DNA of 64,000 nt from Catellatospora sp. KI3 (GTDB lineage: Bacteria > Actinomycetota > Actinomycetes > Mycobacteriales > Micromonosporaceae). The translations under genes were made by a program, and so were the position numbers. The notes under the pieces were generated by a model. The model ran no database searches. It was given only the letters and a program-made list of their open reading frames with translations, and was not told the origin of the DNA. Positions 36,903 to 45,046 of the stretch are shown in pieces. The number at the start of each line of letters is the position of its first letter. Within the stretch, counting starts at the first letter, position 1. The stretch is taken from NCBI RefSeq assembly GCF_029948125.1, contig NZ_JASAMB010000015.1, positions 124,001-188,000 on the forward strand. Direction: 5' to 3'.

Positions 36903-38149
36903 CCGACCCGGTCACCGATCCCGGCCCCGGTCCGGCGGTCGCGCCGCCGACCCCGGCCACCGAGCTGTCCTCCCCGAAGGACGCCGTCGGCGGCTGGCTG
37001 CAGACCCTGCGCACCGGTGACATCGGCTCACTGCCGGTCATCATCGGCCTGATCCTGATCGTCGTCGTGTTCCAGAGCCTGAACCCGACCTTCCTCAACG
37101 CGTTCAACCTGGTCAACCTGTGCCTGCAGATCGCCGCGCTGGGCATCATGGCCACCGGCATCACGCTGGTGCTGATGCTGGGCGAGATCGACCTGTCCAT
37201 CGGCTCGGTCAGCGGCGTCGCGGCGGCGGTCCTACTCGTGACGCACGTCCGCGACGGCCTGGGGCCCTGGGTCGCCGTGCTGCTCGCGGTGCTGGCGGGC
37301 GCCGTCATCGGCCTCATCCAGGGCTCGATCTTCGCCAAGGTCGGCGTGCCGTCGTTCATCGTGACCCTGGCCGGCCTGCTCACCTGGCAGGGCGTACAGC
37401 TGCGCATCCTCGGCGAGCAGGGCACCATCAACCTGCCGCCGGTCGGCACGCTGGTGAGACTGGCCCAGTTCTCGTTCGTACCCCGCTGGCTGGCCATCGC
37501 GCTGGCCGCCCTGATCCCGCTGCTCTACCTGCTGTTCAGCCTGATGACCCGGCGCCGCCGCGTCTCGACCGAGCTGCCCGTGATGCCGCTGTGGCTGCCG
37601 ATCACGGTCGCGGTGATCCTGTTCGTGCTGCTCCAGATCGTCGTGGCGAAGCTGTACCTCGACCGGGGGGTGCCGTGGACCTTCGTGTTCATGATCGTCA
37701 TCGTCGTCTTCTTCGACTGGCTGCTGCGGCGCACCGCGTACGGCCGCAAGATCTTCGCGGTCGGCGGGAACATCGAGGCGGCCCGGCGCGCCGGCATCAA
37801 CGTCAACCTGATCCGGATCTCGGTGTTCACGCTGTGCAGCACTCTCGCTGCGGTCAGCGGCGTGGTCGCCGCGATGCGGCTCGGCTTCGCCAACCAGCAG
37901 TCCGGCAGCGGCGAGACACTGATCAACGCGATCGCGGCGGCGGTCATCGGCGGCACCAGCCTCTTCGGCGGCCGCACCCGCCGGTACGCCCCCCTGCTGG
38001 GCGCCCTGGTCATCGGCGCCATCGCCAACGGCCTGGAACTGCTGAGCCTCTCCTCGGACGTACGCCTCATCGTGACCGGCACCGTCCTACTCGCCGCAGT
38101 GGTGATCGACGCCCTCGTCCAGCGCTCCCGCACCTCCCACGGCCGCTGA
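36899..38149 (+). CDS. Sugar ABC transporter permease (XylH-like)
   Basis: This 416-residue membrane protein has about ten hydrophobic segments and a Pro-rich cytoplasmic N-terminus of about 45 residues. The BPD_transp_2 family motifs are visible: ITLVLMLGEIDLSIGSVSGVAAA, the coupling region YGRKIFAVGGNIEAARRAGINV, and the late AIAAAVIGGTSLFGGRTR. It completes the sugar importer. The substrate is probably a pentose, by similarity to XylH, but this is inferred. A palindrome of family A follows and separates it from the convergent response regulator. Confidence 0.88.
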   Translation: MTDPVTDPGPGPAVAPPTPATELSSPKDAVGGWLQTLRTGDIGSLPVIIGLILIVVVFQSLNPTFLNAFNLVNLCLQIAALGIMATGITLVLMLGEIDLSIGSVSGVAAAVLLVTHVRDGLGPWVAVLLAVLAGAVIGLIQGSIFAKVGVPSFIVTLAGLLTWQGVQLRILGEQGTINLPPVGTLVRLAQFSFVPRWLAIALAALIPLLYLLFSLMTRRRRVSTELPVMPLWLPITVAVILFVLLQIVVAKLYLDRGVPWTFVFMIVIVVFFDWLLRRTAYGRKIFAVGGNIEAARRAGINVNLIRISVFTLCSTLAAVSGVVAAMRLGFANQQSGSGETLINAIAAAVIGGTSLFGGRTRRYAPLLGALVIGAIANGLELLSLSSDVRLIVTGTVLLAAVVIDALVQRSRTSHGR

Positions 38150-38172
38150 CCGGAGACAAGATCGTTCGGTGG

Positions 38173-38236
38173 GTGCAGTTTCGGGGAAAGTGCGGGTATC
38201 CCGACCAAGATTCGTGCACTTTCCCCGAAACTGCAC
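38173..38236. repeat. Palindrome family A, copy 2 (21-bp perfect arms)
   Basis: The arm starting GTGCAGTTTCGGGGAAAGTG at 38173 (through 38193) is perfectly complementary to 38216-38236, with a 22-base loop. It lies between convergent genes (ends at 38149 and 38274), so it may be a bidirectional terminator. It is related to 28658-28717 and 44937-44994. Confidence 0.8.
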
Positions 38237-38273
38237 GAACGCCCCCCGCGCGACGGGGGCGCGACGGGGCGCG

Positions 38274-38894
38274 TCAGCGGATGATGCCGCGGCGGCGGGC
38301 TTCGGCGGTGGCGGCGGTGCGGTTGTCGACGCCGAGTTTGGCGAAGACCTGGACCAGGTGCGACTTGACCGTGGCCTCAGTGATGAACAGCTGCCGGGCG
38401 ATCGCCGAGTTGGAGTGCCCCGCCGCGACCAGCTGCAGCACCTCGGCCTCGCGCGGGGTCAGGCTGGCGCCGGGCGAGCGCACCCGCGACACCAGCCGCG
38501 TCGCCACCGACGGGGCGAGCACGGTCTCCCCGGCCGCCGCGGCGCGTACGGCGGCGCGCAGGTCGTCCGGGTCGGCGTCCTTCAGCAGGTAGCCGATCGC
38601 CCCTGCCTCGATCGCCCGCAGGATGTCGGCGTCGCTGTCGTAGGTGGTGAGGATCAGGACCCGGGGCGGTTCGGGCAGCTCGCGGAGCCGGGCGGTGGCC
38701 TGGGCGCCGTCGATCCCGGCCCCGAGCTGCAGGTCCATCAGGACCACCTGCGGGTGCAGCCCCTGGACGAGGCGGACCGCCTCCTCGCCGCCGGAGGCCT
38801 CGCCGACGACCGACAGGCCCGGGTCGGCGGCGAGGGTGGCGCGCAGGCCCGCCCGGACGATGGGGTGGTCGTCCACCACCAGCACGGTGATCAT
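38274..38894 (-). CDS. NarL/LuxR-family response regulator
   Basis: This 206-residue protein has a receiver domain (VLVVDDHPIVRAGLRATL; phosphoacceptor Asp in VVLMDLQLG near residue 54; K near 104 in GYLLKDADPDDL). It ends in a LuxR-type helix-turn-helix (LTPREAEVLQLVAAGHSNSAIARQLFITEATVKSHLVQVFAKLGV). It overlaps the sensor kinase stop by four bases. It probably controls the divergent FtsX-type ABC transporter, which starts 150 bases beyond the kinase gene. Confidence 0.92.
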   Translation of the reverse strand: MITVLVVDDHPIVRAGLRATLAADPGLSVVGEASGGEEAVRLVQGLHPQVVLMDLQLGAGIDGAQATARLRELPEPPRVLILTTYDSDADILRAIEAGAIGYLLKDADPDDLRAAVRAAAAGETVLAPSVATRLVSRVRSPGASLTPREAEVLQLVAAGHSNSAIARQLFITEATVKSHLVQVFAKLGVDNRTAATAEARRRGIIR

Positions 38895-40075
38895 GCCGCC
38901 TCCAGGACGGATTCGGCGGGGAAGGACAGGGGCGCGGTGGCGCTGATGGCGGTGCCCCGGCCGGGTGCCGACTCGACCACCAGCGTGCCGCCGACCTCGG
39001 CCAAGCGGCCGCTCATCGCGGCCAGGCCCAGCCCGGTGCCGGACGAGGCGCCCACCGGGCGGGCCGGGTCGAAGCCCACGCCGTCGTCGGCGATGTCGAC
39101 GCGTACCGCGCCGGGTTGGAAGGTGAGGGTGACGGCGACCCGGTCGGCGGCGGCGTGGGCGCGGACGTTGGCGAGCGCGGCCTGGGCCACCCGCAGCAGC
39201 GCGACGGCCACCGGGGTGGGCACCGCGCACGGCTCGCCGTCGAGCACGAACCGGGCCTGGACGCCGAAGTCGCGCAGGTCGGCGACGACCCGCGCCAGCG
39301 CCTCGGGCAGCGGGCGCCCGGCCAGTTCGGCGGGGGTCAGTGCGCGTACCAGGCGGCGGGTGTCCTCCAGCGCGCCCTTCGCGGCGCGTTCGGCGATGTC
39401 CAGCTGGGGCCGGGCGTCGGCGGCGTCGCGGGCCGCGCGCAGCAGCAGGATGATGCTGGACAGGTTCTGCGCCACGGTGTCGTGGATCTCGCGGGCCAGC
39501 CGCTCGCGCTCGGCCAGGATGCCCTCGCGGCGCTCGGTCGCGGCCAGCCGCTGCTGGGCCTCGGTCAGCTCGCGGACCAGGGCCGCGCGGGCCTCGCTCT
39601 CGCGGCGCAGGCGGCGGTAGACGGCGGTGCTGACGATGGCGACCGCGGCGCCGAACACCGGCCCGAGCACGGCGGCGGGGTCGAGGTGGCCGCGGTGCAG
39701 CGCGACGGCGGTGATCGAGCCCGCGGTGAGCAGCGCGACGCCGGGCAGCGCCCAGCGGTCGGGCAGCAGCTGGCGGTAGAGCAGGAACAGGGCGAACGCG
39801 AGCCAGACGAAGCTCAGCGACACGGCCACCAGGGCCGCCCACAGGGCGGTCAGCACGGCGAGCCACAGCACGGCCAGGCGCGGCCCGGCGGCCCGGCGGG
39901 ACAGGGCCATGCCGACGGCGTACCAGCAGGCCACGGCCAGGGTCGTCAGGGCCGTGGCGGCCCGGTGGGCGCCGTCGAGCCAGGACTGGCCGGCGCCGAC
40001 GAGCAGCAGCGCGGCGAACAGCGCGTGCTCGGCGCGGCGCAGCAGCTCCGGCGCGTCGATGCGCGCCCTACCCAT
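38891..40075 (-). CDS. NarL-type sensor histidine kinase
   Basis: This 394-residue protein has about five N-terminal membrane segments (residues 15-150) with very short loops and no large extracellular sensor domain. The HisKA_3 dimerisation motif REIHDTVAQNLSSIILLLRAARDA lies near residue 205 with the phosphorylated His, and the ATPase domain carries DIADDGVGFDPAR and GTGLGLAAMSGRLAEVGG. Intramembrane-sensing kinases of this kind often respond to envelope stress or peptide antibiotics together with a neighbouring ABC transporter, which fits the gene arrangement here. Confidence 0.9.
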   Translation of the reverse strand: MGRARIDAPELLRRAEHALFAALLLVGAGQSWLDGAHRAATALTTLAVACWYAVGMALSRRAAGPRLAVLWLAVLTALWAALVAVSLSFVWLAFALFLLYRQLLPDRWALPGVALLTAGSITAVALHRGHLDPAAVLGPVFGAAVAIVSTAVYRRLRRESEARAALVRELTEAQQRLAATERREGILAERERLAREIHDTVAQNLSSIILLLRAARDAADARPQLDIAERAAKGALEDTRRLVRALTPAELAGRPLPEALARVVADLRDFGVQARFVLDGEPCAVPTPVAVALLRVAQAALANVRAHAAADRVAVTLTFQPGAVRVDIADDGVGFDPARPVGASSGTGLGLAAMSGRLAEVGGTLVVESAPGRGTAISATAPLSFPAESVLEAA

Positions 40076-40226
40076 GGTGTGACCAGCTCATGATGGGACC
40101 GAGCGTAGCCAGCCGGGGCGGGCAGGTCGTACAACCTTCGACGGAGACAGGGGTGCGACCTTCGCCTCCGCCGGGCCCGTCGGCGGTGCGATGGCGGGGC
40201 GGGCGCGGCGGGCGAGGCTGGGGTGC

Positions 40227-41249
40227 GTGTTCATCGCCATACGTGACCTGCGCTTCGCGCGCGGCCGGTTCGCCCTGCTGGGCGGAGTGGTCGCGCTGAT
40301 GACGCTGATGGTCGTAGCCCTGACCGGGCTGACGGCGGGGCTGCGTGCCGCCGCCGTCTCCGCGGTCGACCGACTGCCCACCGCCTACCTCGCCCTCGAA
40401 CAGCCCCCGGACGGGGCGCAGCCGTCCTTCGCGACCAGCACGCTGACCGCCGAGCAGGTGGCCGCGCTAGGCGCGTACCCCCTGGGGATCTCCACCAACC
40501 GGCTGGCCGCGGGCGGGCGGACCACCGCCGTCACCGTGTTCGGCGCCGACGCGGCGCTGCTGCCGCCGCTGCGGCGCGGCGCGGCGGGCGGCCTGGCGCT
40601 GCCCGCCGATCTCGCCGCCGACCTCGGCCTGTCCCCCGGCGACCCGGTCGAGCTGGGCGGGCACCCGCAGACGGTGTCCGCGCTGGTCGAGCCGGTCTCG
40701 TTCAGCCACCTGCCGGTCGTGTACCTGCCGGTGCCCGCGTGGCAGGCGCTGGCCCGGACGGACACGGTGACGGCGGTGGCGCTGGCCGCGCCACCGGCCG
40801 CGCCGGTGCCGGGCACCGTGCTGCGCACCCGGGCGCAGTCCCGCGACGCCGTCGGCGGGTTCAGCTCCGAGCAGGGCTCACTGGACCTGATGCGGGGCCT
40901 GCTGCTGGTCGTGTCGGCCCTGGTCGTGGGCGCCTTCTTCACGGTATGGACGGTGCAGCGCACCCCCGACCTGGCGGTGGTGCGGGCCCTGGGCGCCGGC
41001 CGCGCCTACCTGCTGCGCGACGCGCTCGGGCAGGCCGCCGCCGTACTGCTGGCCGGGGCGGTGCTCGGCGGTGCCGCCGCGACCGGGCTCGGCCTGCTCG
41101 CCGCCCGCGCGGTGCCGTACGTCGCCGACGCCTCGACCGTCGCCCCGCCGCTGCTCGCCATGGTCGGCGTGGGCCTGCTCGGCGCCGTCGTCGCGGTGCG
41201 GCGGGTGGCCGCGGTCGACCCGATCACGGCCCTGGGGAGCGCCCGATGA
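40227..41249 (+). CDS. FtsX-like ABC transporter permease
   Basis: This 340-residue membrane protein starts at the GTG at 40227 (VFIAIRDLRFARGRFALLGGVVALM). One N-terminal helix is followed by an extracellular domain of about 190 residues and three C-terminal helices with the FtsX-domain pattern VWTVQRTPDLAVVRALGAGRAYLLRDALGQAA. This is the DevC/MacB-like half-permease type. With the ATPase encoded next it forms an exporter or mechanotransmission complex. It is divergent from a two-component system. Confidence 0.83.
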   Translation: MFIAIRDLRFARGRFALLGGVVALMTLMVVALTGLTAGLRAAAVSAVDRLPTAYLALEQPPDGAQPSFATSTLTAEQVAALGAYPLGISTNRLAAGGRTTAVTVFGADAALLPPLRRGAAGGLALPADLAADLGLSPGDPVELGGHPQTVSALVEPVSFSHLPVVYLPVPAWQALARTDTVTAVALAAPPAAPVPGTVLRTRAQSRDAVGGFSSEQGSLDLMRGLLLVVSALVVGAFFTVWTVQRTPDLAVVRALGAGRAYLLRDALGQAAAVLLAGAVLGGAAATGLGLLAARAVPYVADASTVAPPLLAMVGVGLLGAVVAVRRVAAVDPITALGSAR

Positions 41250-41376
41250 ACCCCTCGACCCGGCACCCGGAGGCCGGCCCGGCGAGGACCGGAAGCGAGG
41301 CGGCCCGATGAGCCTGGCAGGAGGCGGTCCGATGGACCTGCAAGCGGATGCGATGAGCCTGGCAGGAGGCGGCCCG

Positions 41377-42042
41377 ATGGGCCTGGAGCTGGAGGATGTC
41401 CGCGTCACCTACCCGGACGGGGACCGGCGGCTGACCGCGCTGGCCGGGGTGACGCTGCGCGTGGCGCCGGGTGAGCTGGTGAGCGTGCTGGGACCGTCGG
41501 GTTCGGGCAAGTCCAGCCTGCTCGCGGTGGCCGGGCTGCTGCTCACGCCGGACGGCGGCCGGGTGCGGATCGGCGGCGTCGAGGCCGCCGGGCTGCGCGG
41601 CGGTGCTCGCGACCGGCTGCGCCGGGAGCGGATCGGCTTCGTGTTCCAGCAGGCCAACCTGCTGCCGTCGCTGACCGCGCTGGACCAGCTGCTGCTGTCG
41701 GCCCACATCCGCGGCGAGTCGGTGCGCTCGGCCAGGGGCCGGGCTGAGCGGCTGCTGGAGCGAGTGGGGCTGGCGGCGCGGCGCGACCGGCGGCCGCACC
41801 AGCTCTCCGGCGGCGAGCGCCAGCGCGTCGGGATCGCCCGCGCGCTGCTGGGACGCCCGCGGGTGCTGCTGCTGGACGAACCCACCTCGGCCCTGGACCA
41901 CGAACGGGGCGTCGACGTGGTCGAGCTGATCCGGGCGGTCACCGCCGAGCACGGCGTGGCGTCGCTGCTGGTCACCCACGATCAGGCGCACGCGCGCCGG
42001 GCGGACCGGGCGGTGGTGCTGCGCGACGGCGGGCTCTGCTGA
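41377..42042 (+). CDS. LolD/DevA-type ABC transporter ATPase
   Basis: This 221-residue ATPase starts at ATG 41377 (MGLELEDVRVTYPDG), which has AGGAGG seven bases upstream. Walker A GPSGSGKSS lies near residue 40, signature LSGGERQRVGIARAL near 142 and Walker B VLLLDEPTSALD near 163. It is the partner of the FtsX-type permease. Upstream of the chosen start the sequence around ATGAGCCTGGCAGGAGGCGG is tandemly duplicated with a 45-bp period, giving alternative in-frame starts at 41308, 41332 and 41353 that would add up to 23 residues. Confidence 0.86.
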   Translation: MGLELEDVRVTYPDGDRRLTALAGVTLRVAPGELVSVLGPSGSGKSSLLAVAGLLLTPDGGRVRIGGVEAAGLRGGARDRLRRERIGFVFQQANLLPSLTALDQLLLSAHIRGESVRSARGRAERLLERVGLAARRDRRPHQLSGGERQRVGIARALLGRPRVLLLDEPTSALDHERGVDVVELIRAVTAEHGVASLLVTHDQAHARRADRAVVLRDGGLC

Positions 42043-42087
42043 AACGTGGCCGGGGCGCGGCCGTAGCCGCGCCCCGGTGGGAAAGCG

Positions 42088-42159
42088 TCAGGCGGCGTTG
42101 ACGATACCGTCAACCTCGCGCTTGGCAACCTCCTTGGCAACCTCCTTGCCAACCTCCAT
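42088..42159 (-). CDS. 23-residue Lys/Glu/Val-rich peptide with strong ribosome binding site
   Basis: On the minus strand, ATG 42159 is preceded by GGGGAGG at 7 bases, one of the best ribosome binding sites in the window. The peptide begins MEVG, then KEVAKEVAKREVDGIV, and ends NAA before TGA at 42088. The KEVA repeat would form an amphipathic helix with charge pairs. A long AT-richer region of more than 250 bases lies upstream. It contains no Cys, Ser or Thr, so it is not a lanthipeptide or thiopeptide precursor. It sits convergent to the FtsX-type ABC transporter, 45 bases from its end. It may be a signalling, scaffold or leader peptide; the role is unknown. Confidence 0.6.
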   Translation of the reverse strand: MEVGKEVAKEVAKREVDGIVNAA

Positions 42160-42432
42160 GTCACACCTCCCCTGCGTCCTATGGAGACAAAGTTCGCGTT
42201 CCGACGACGGCTGCATGGTCTGCCGCCGGAGGGTGCGAACCCGTACGTGACAGGAGCGTAGCGATAGTTGCGGCGACAGGAAAGATGCCCACTTCTCGAT
42301 CTTCAGAATGACGTTCCGAAGTGTCCAGATAGACTGCTATGAGAGTCAGTCTGGCGACATTTCCACTGTCGAATCATTGAAAGTGCCGTATTAATCACAC
42401 TGACGTAGATCATTGTGAGTTCGAGGCCGGTA

Positions 42433-42461
42433 TTGTGTGCCGTCAATCGGATCACTAGCGT
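42433..42461 (+). promoter_or_regulatory. Promoter of the hydroxymandelate oxidase/aminotransferase operon
   Basis: TTGTGT (42433-42438) and TAGCGT (42456-42461) are separated by 17 bp, 34 bases before the GTG start. The 336-base gap (42160-42495) also holds the inverted repeat AGACTG (42331-42336) / CAGTCT (42347-42352), a possible operator between the divergent small peptide gene and this operon. A nearly identical promoter precedes the hydroxymandelate synthase gene. Confidence 0.55.
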
Positions 42462-42495
42462 GTGGTCCACCGGGGACCGATCTGCGGAGGTGGCG

Positions 42496-43590
42496 GTGTC
42501 GATCCTGTGCGCCGATGACTACCGGGCGCTGGCCCATGCCCGCCTGCGTGGCGACGTGTGGGACTTCCTGGACGGCGGCAGCGGGGCCGAGCTCAGCGTC
42601 GACGCCAACCGGGCCGCCTTCGACCGCGCGCTGCTGCGCCCGCGCACGCTCGTCGACGTGTCCCGCATCGACACCACGCGCAAGCTGCTCGGCGGGGCGC
42701 TGACCGCGCCGCTCGGCGTCGCCCCGATCGCCTACCACCGCATGTACCACCCCGAGGGCGAGACGGCCACCGCGGCCGGCGCCGGGCGGGCGGGCGCGCT
42801 CTTCGTGGCCAGCATCTTCGCCAGCCGCACCGTGGAGGAGATCGCCGCCGCCGCGACCGGGCCGCTGTGGCTGCAGCTGTACTGGCTGCGCCAGCGCGCC
42901 GCCCTGGCCGAGCTGGCCCGGCGCGCCCAGGACGCCGGGTTCCGCGCCCTGGTGCTGACCGTCGACGCGCCCCGGATCGGCAAGCGCCTGCGCGACCTGC
43001 GCAACGGCTTCGTGGTCGACCCGGACATCCGCGCGGCCAACCTGGACCCGGCCCTGATGACCAGCGCCCACGAGCGCCGCGACGGCGCGTCGTCGATCGC
43101 CACGCACGCCGCGCTGACCTTCGACCAGACCGTCACCTGGCACGACCTGGCCTGGCTCAAGGGCGTCACCGACCTGCCGGTGGTGCTCAAGGGCATCCTG
43201 ACCGCCGAGGACGCCGCCCGCGCCGTCGAGTACGGCGCCGACGCCGTCATCGTGTCCAACCACGGCGGACGGCAGCTCGACGGGGCCGTGCCCGCGCTGC
43301 GGGCGCTGCCCGAGGTGGTCGCGGCCGTCGCGGGCCGCTGCCCGGTGCTGCTGGACGGCAGCGTACGCACCGGACGCGACATCTTCGTCGCGCTGGCGCT
43401 GGGGGCCGAGGCGGTGCTGATCGGCCGCCCCGCGCTCTGGGCTCTCACCGCCGGGGGCGCCGACGGCGTCGCCCACGTGCTGTCGCTGCTCTCCGCCGAG
43501 CTGGAGCACACGATGGCGCTGACCGGGCGGCCCGCGCTGGCCGACATCGGCCGCGACGCGGTGCTCACCGGCGAGCGCCCGCAATCCTGA
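42496..43590 (+). CDS. hmo: 4-hydroxymandelate oxidase (FMN-dependent)
   Basis: This 364-residue alpha-hydroxyacid oxidase converts 4-hydroxymandelate to 4-hydroxybenzoylformate, step two of 4-hydroxyphenylglycine (Hpg) synthesis. FMN-family residues are present: DFLDGGSG near 24, QLYWLR near 127, TVDAPRIGKRLRDLRNGF near 155, Lys232 (VLKGI), and His256/Arg259 in SNHGGRQLDG, the catalytic base and substrate-binding Arg. HRMYHPEGE and GKRLRDLRNGF are close to the glycopeptide-pathway enzyme Hmo, not to lactate oxidases. GTG 42496 has GGAGG five bases upstream. It is co-transcribed with the aminotransferase gene, 23 bases downstream. Confidence 0.9.
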   Translation: MSILCADDYRALAHARLRGDVWDFLDGGSGAELSVDANRAAFDRALLRPRTLVDVSRIDTTRKLLGGALTAPLGVAPIAYHRMYHPEGETATAAGAGRAGALFVASIFASRTVEEIAAAATGPLWLQLYWLRQRAALAELARRAQDAGFRALVLTVDAPRIGKRLRDLRNGFVVDPDIRAANLDPALMTSAHERRDGASSIATHAALTFDQTVTWHDLAWLKGVTDLPVVLKGILTAEDAARAVEYGADAVIVSNHGGRQLDGAVPALRALPEVVAAVAGRCPVLLDGSVRTGRDIFVALALGAEAVLIGRPALWALTAGGADGVAHVLSLLSAELEHTMALTGRPALADIGRDAVLTGERPQS

Positions 43591-43613
43591 GTTCCGCGAA
43601 GGAGCAGCAGATC

Positions 43614-44909
43614 ATGGTCAAGCTGGACAGGCAGCGGCTGCACGTGTCGGTCACCGACCCGGTCGCGGCGTCGATGAACTTCCTCAACGAGGTCGCCGGG
43701 CGCTACCCCGACGCCATCTCGCTGGCCGCGGGCCGGCCGTACGAGGGCTTCTACGAGACCGCCGACATCAACCGCTACCTCGACCGGTACGTGGCGTACC
43801 TGGCCGAGCAGGGCAGCGACCCGGTCCAGATCCGCCGCGCCCTGATGCAGTACGGCCGCACCAACGGCCAGATCCACGGCCTGATCGCCCGGATGCTGGC
43901 CACCGACGAGGGCATCGACGTGCCCGCCGACGCGATCTCGGTGACGGCGGGCTGCCAGGAGGCCATGGTCATGGCCCTGCGCGGCCTGTGCGCGGGCCCC
44001 GACGACGTGCTGCTGGCCGCCGAGCCCTGCTACGTCGGCATCACCGGCGCGGCCCGCATCCTCGGCATCGAGGTCGTCCCCGTGCCCGAGGGGCGCGACG
44101 GGCTCGACCCGGCCCGCGTCGCCGAGACCGCCCGCGCGGTACGCGACAGCGGCCGTACCCCCCGCGCGCTCTACCTGGTGCCCGACTTCTCCAACCCGTC
44201 CGGGCTGTGCCTGGACGTGGCCGCCCGGCAGCGCCTGCTCGACGTGGCCGAGGCCGAGGACCTGCTGATCCTGGAGGACGACCCGTACGGCCTGTTCGGG
44301 CTCGACGACCGCCCCCGGCCCAAGCTCAAGGCGCTCGACACCCGCCAGCGCGTGATCTACCTCGGCTCGTTCGCCAAGTCGGTCTTCCCCGGCGCGCGCA
44401 TCGGCTTCCTCGTCGCCGACCAGACCGTCGTCGACGACGCCGGGCGGACCACGCTGCTGGCCGAGGAGCTGTCCACGATCAAGAGCATGCTCACGGTGAA
44501 CACCTCCCCGATCGCGCAGGCCGTGGTCGGCGGGGTCCTGGTCGAGTCCGGTTGCAGCCTGCGCGCCGCCAACGCCGACAAGATCGCCTTCTACCGGGAG
44601 AACCTGCGCGGGCTGGTCGACGCGCTCGACCGGCACCTGCCCGCGCCGTGGCGCGAAGAGGTGGGCGTGCGCTGGAACCAGCCCGAGGGCGGGTTCTTCG
44701 CCGTGGTCGACGTGCCGTTCACCGCCGACGAGCGGCTGCTGGAGGAGTCGGCGTCCCGGCACGGGGTGCTGTGGACCCCGATGAGCTTCTTCTACACCGG
44801 CGGCGGCACCCGCTCCCTCCGCCTGTCGTGCAGCTACCTCGACGCGGCCACGGTCGAGGAGGGCGTCCGCCGCCTGGCCGCGATGATCCGCGAGAACCTC
44901 CCCGCGTAG
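43614..44909 (+). CDS. hpgT: 4-hydroxyphenylglycine-type aminotransferase
   Basis: This 431-residue PLP class I/II aminotransferase has the cofactor lysine at Lys255 (GSFAKSVFPGARIGF), YLVPDFSNPSG near 187 (Asn contact), EDDPYGLFG near 221 (PLP pyridine Asp) and the carboxylate Arg in SLRLSCSYL near 402. Size and the N-terminal SMNFLNEVAGRYPDAISLAAGRPYEGFYE agree with HpgT proteins that transaminate 4-hydroxybenzoylformate to L-Hpg. Together with Hmo and the hydroxymandelate synthase elsewhere in the cluster it completes the Hpg pathway. The start has GGAG about 10 bases upstream. A palindrome of family A follows. Confidence 0.88.
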   Translation: MVKLDRQRLHVSVTDPVAASMNFLNEVAGRYPDAISLAAGRPYEGFYETADINRYLDRYVAYLAEQGSDPVQIRRALMQYGRTNGQIHGLIARMLATDEGIDVPADAISVTAGCQEAMVMALRGLCAGPDDVLLAAEPCYVGITGAARILGIEVVPVPEGRDGLDPARVAETARAVRDSGRTPRALYLVPDFSNPSGLCLDVAARQRLLDVAEAEDLLILEDDPYGLFGLDDRPRPKLKALDTRQRVIYLGSFAKSVFPGARIGFLVADQTVVDDAGRTTLLAEELSTIKSMLTVNTSPIAQAVVGGVLVESGCSLRAANADKIAFYRENLRGLVDALDRHLPAPWREEVGVRWNQPEGGFFAVVDVPFTADERLLEESASRHGVLWTPMSFFYTGGGTRSLRLSCSYLDAATVEEGVRRLAAMIRENLPA

Positions 44910-44936
44910 CGCGCCCGCGCGCCGCGTTTTGGGCGG

Positions 44937-44994
44937 CAGTTTCGGGGAAACTGCACGAATCTTGGGCTTCTTTCGTGCAGTTTCCCCGAAACTG
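44937..44994. repeat. Palindrome family A, copy 3 (23-bp perfect arms)
   Basis: The arm beginning CAGTTTCGGGGAAACTGCAC at 44937 (through 44959) is perfectly complementary to 44972-44994, with a 12-base loop. It follows the aminotransferase gene and can act as terminator. Compared with the other two copies, the inner GTGC has become CTGC with a matching change on the other arm, so pairing is preserved. Confidence 0.82.
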
Positions 44995-45012
44995 TACGCG
45001 CCCCGGCCTCCT

Positions 45013-45032
45013 TGACAACTAAAGTTGTCGGT
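45013..45032 (+). promoter_or_regulatory. Promoter/operator of the ArsR-SRPBCC pair
   Basis: TTGACAACTAAAGTTGTCGG begins at about 45013. It combines a consensus-like -35 (TTGACA) with the palindrome GACAACT-AA-AGTTGTC, 15 bases or so before the ArsR gene. This is the position expected for autorepression. Confidence 0.6.
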
Positions 45033-45046
45033 GGGAGGGTTCCAGG

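Noticed and set aside
42088-42159. Graspetide or lanthipeptide precursor
   Set aside because: The peptide has Lys/Glu but no Ser/Thr/Cys. The ATP-grasp enzyme in the cluster is of the amino-acid-ligase type with a pre-ATP-grasp domain, not a graspetide cyclase, and no lanthionine or YcaO enzyme is nearby.
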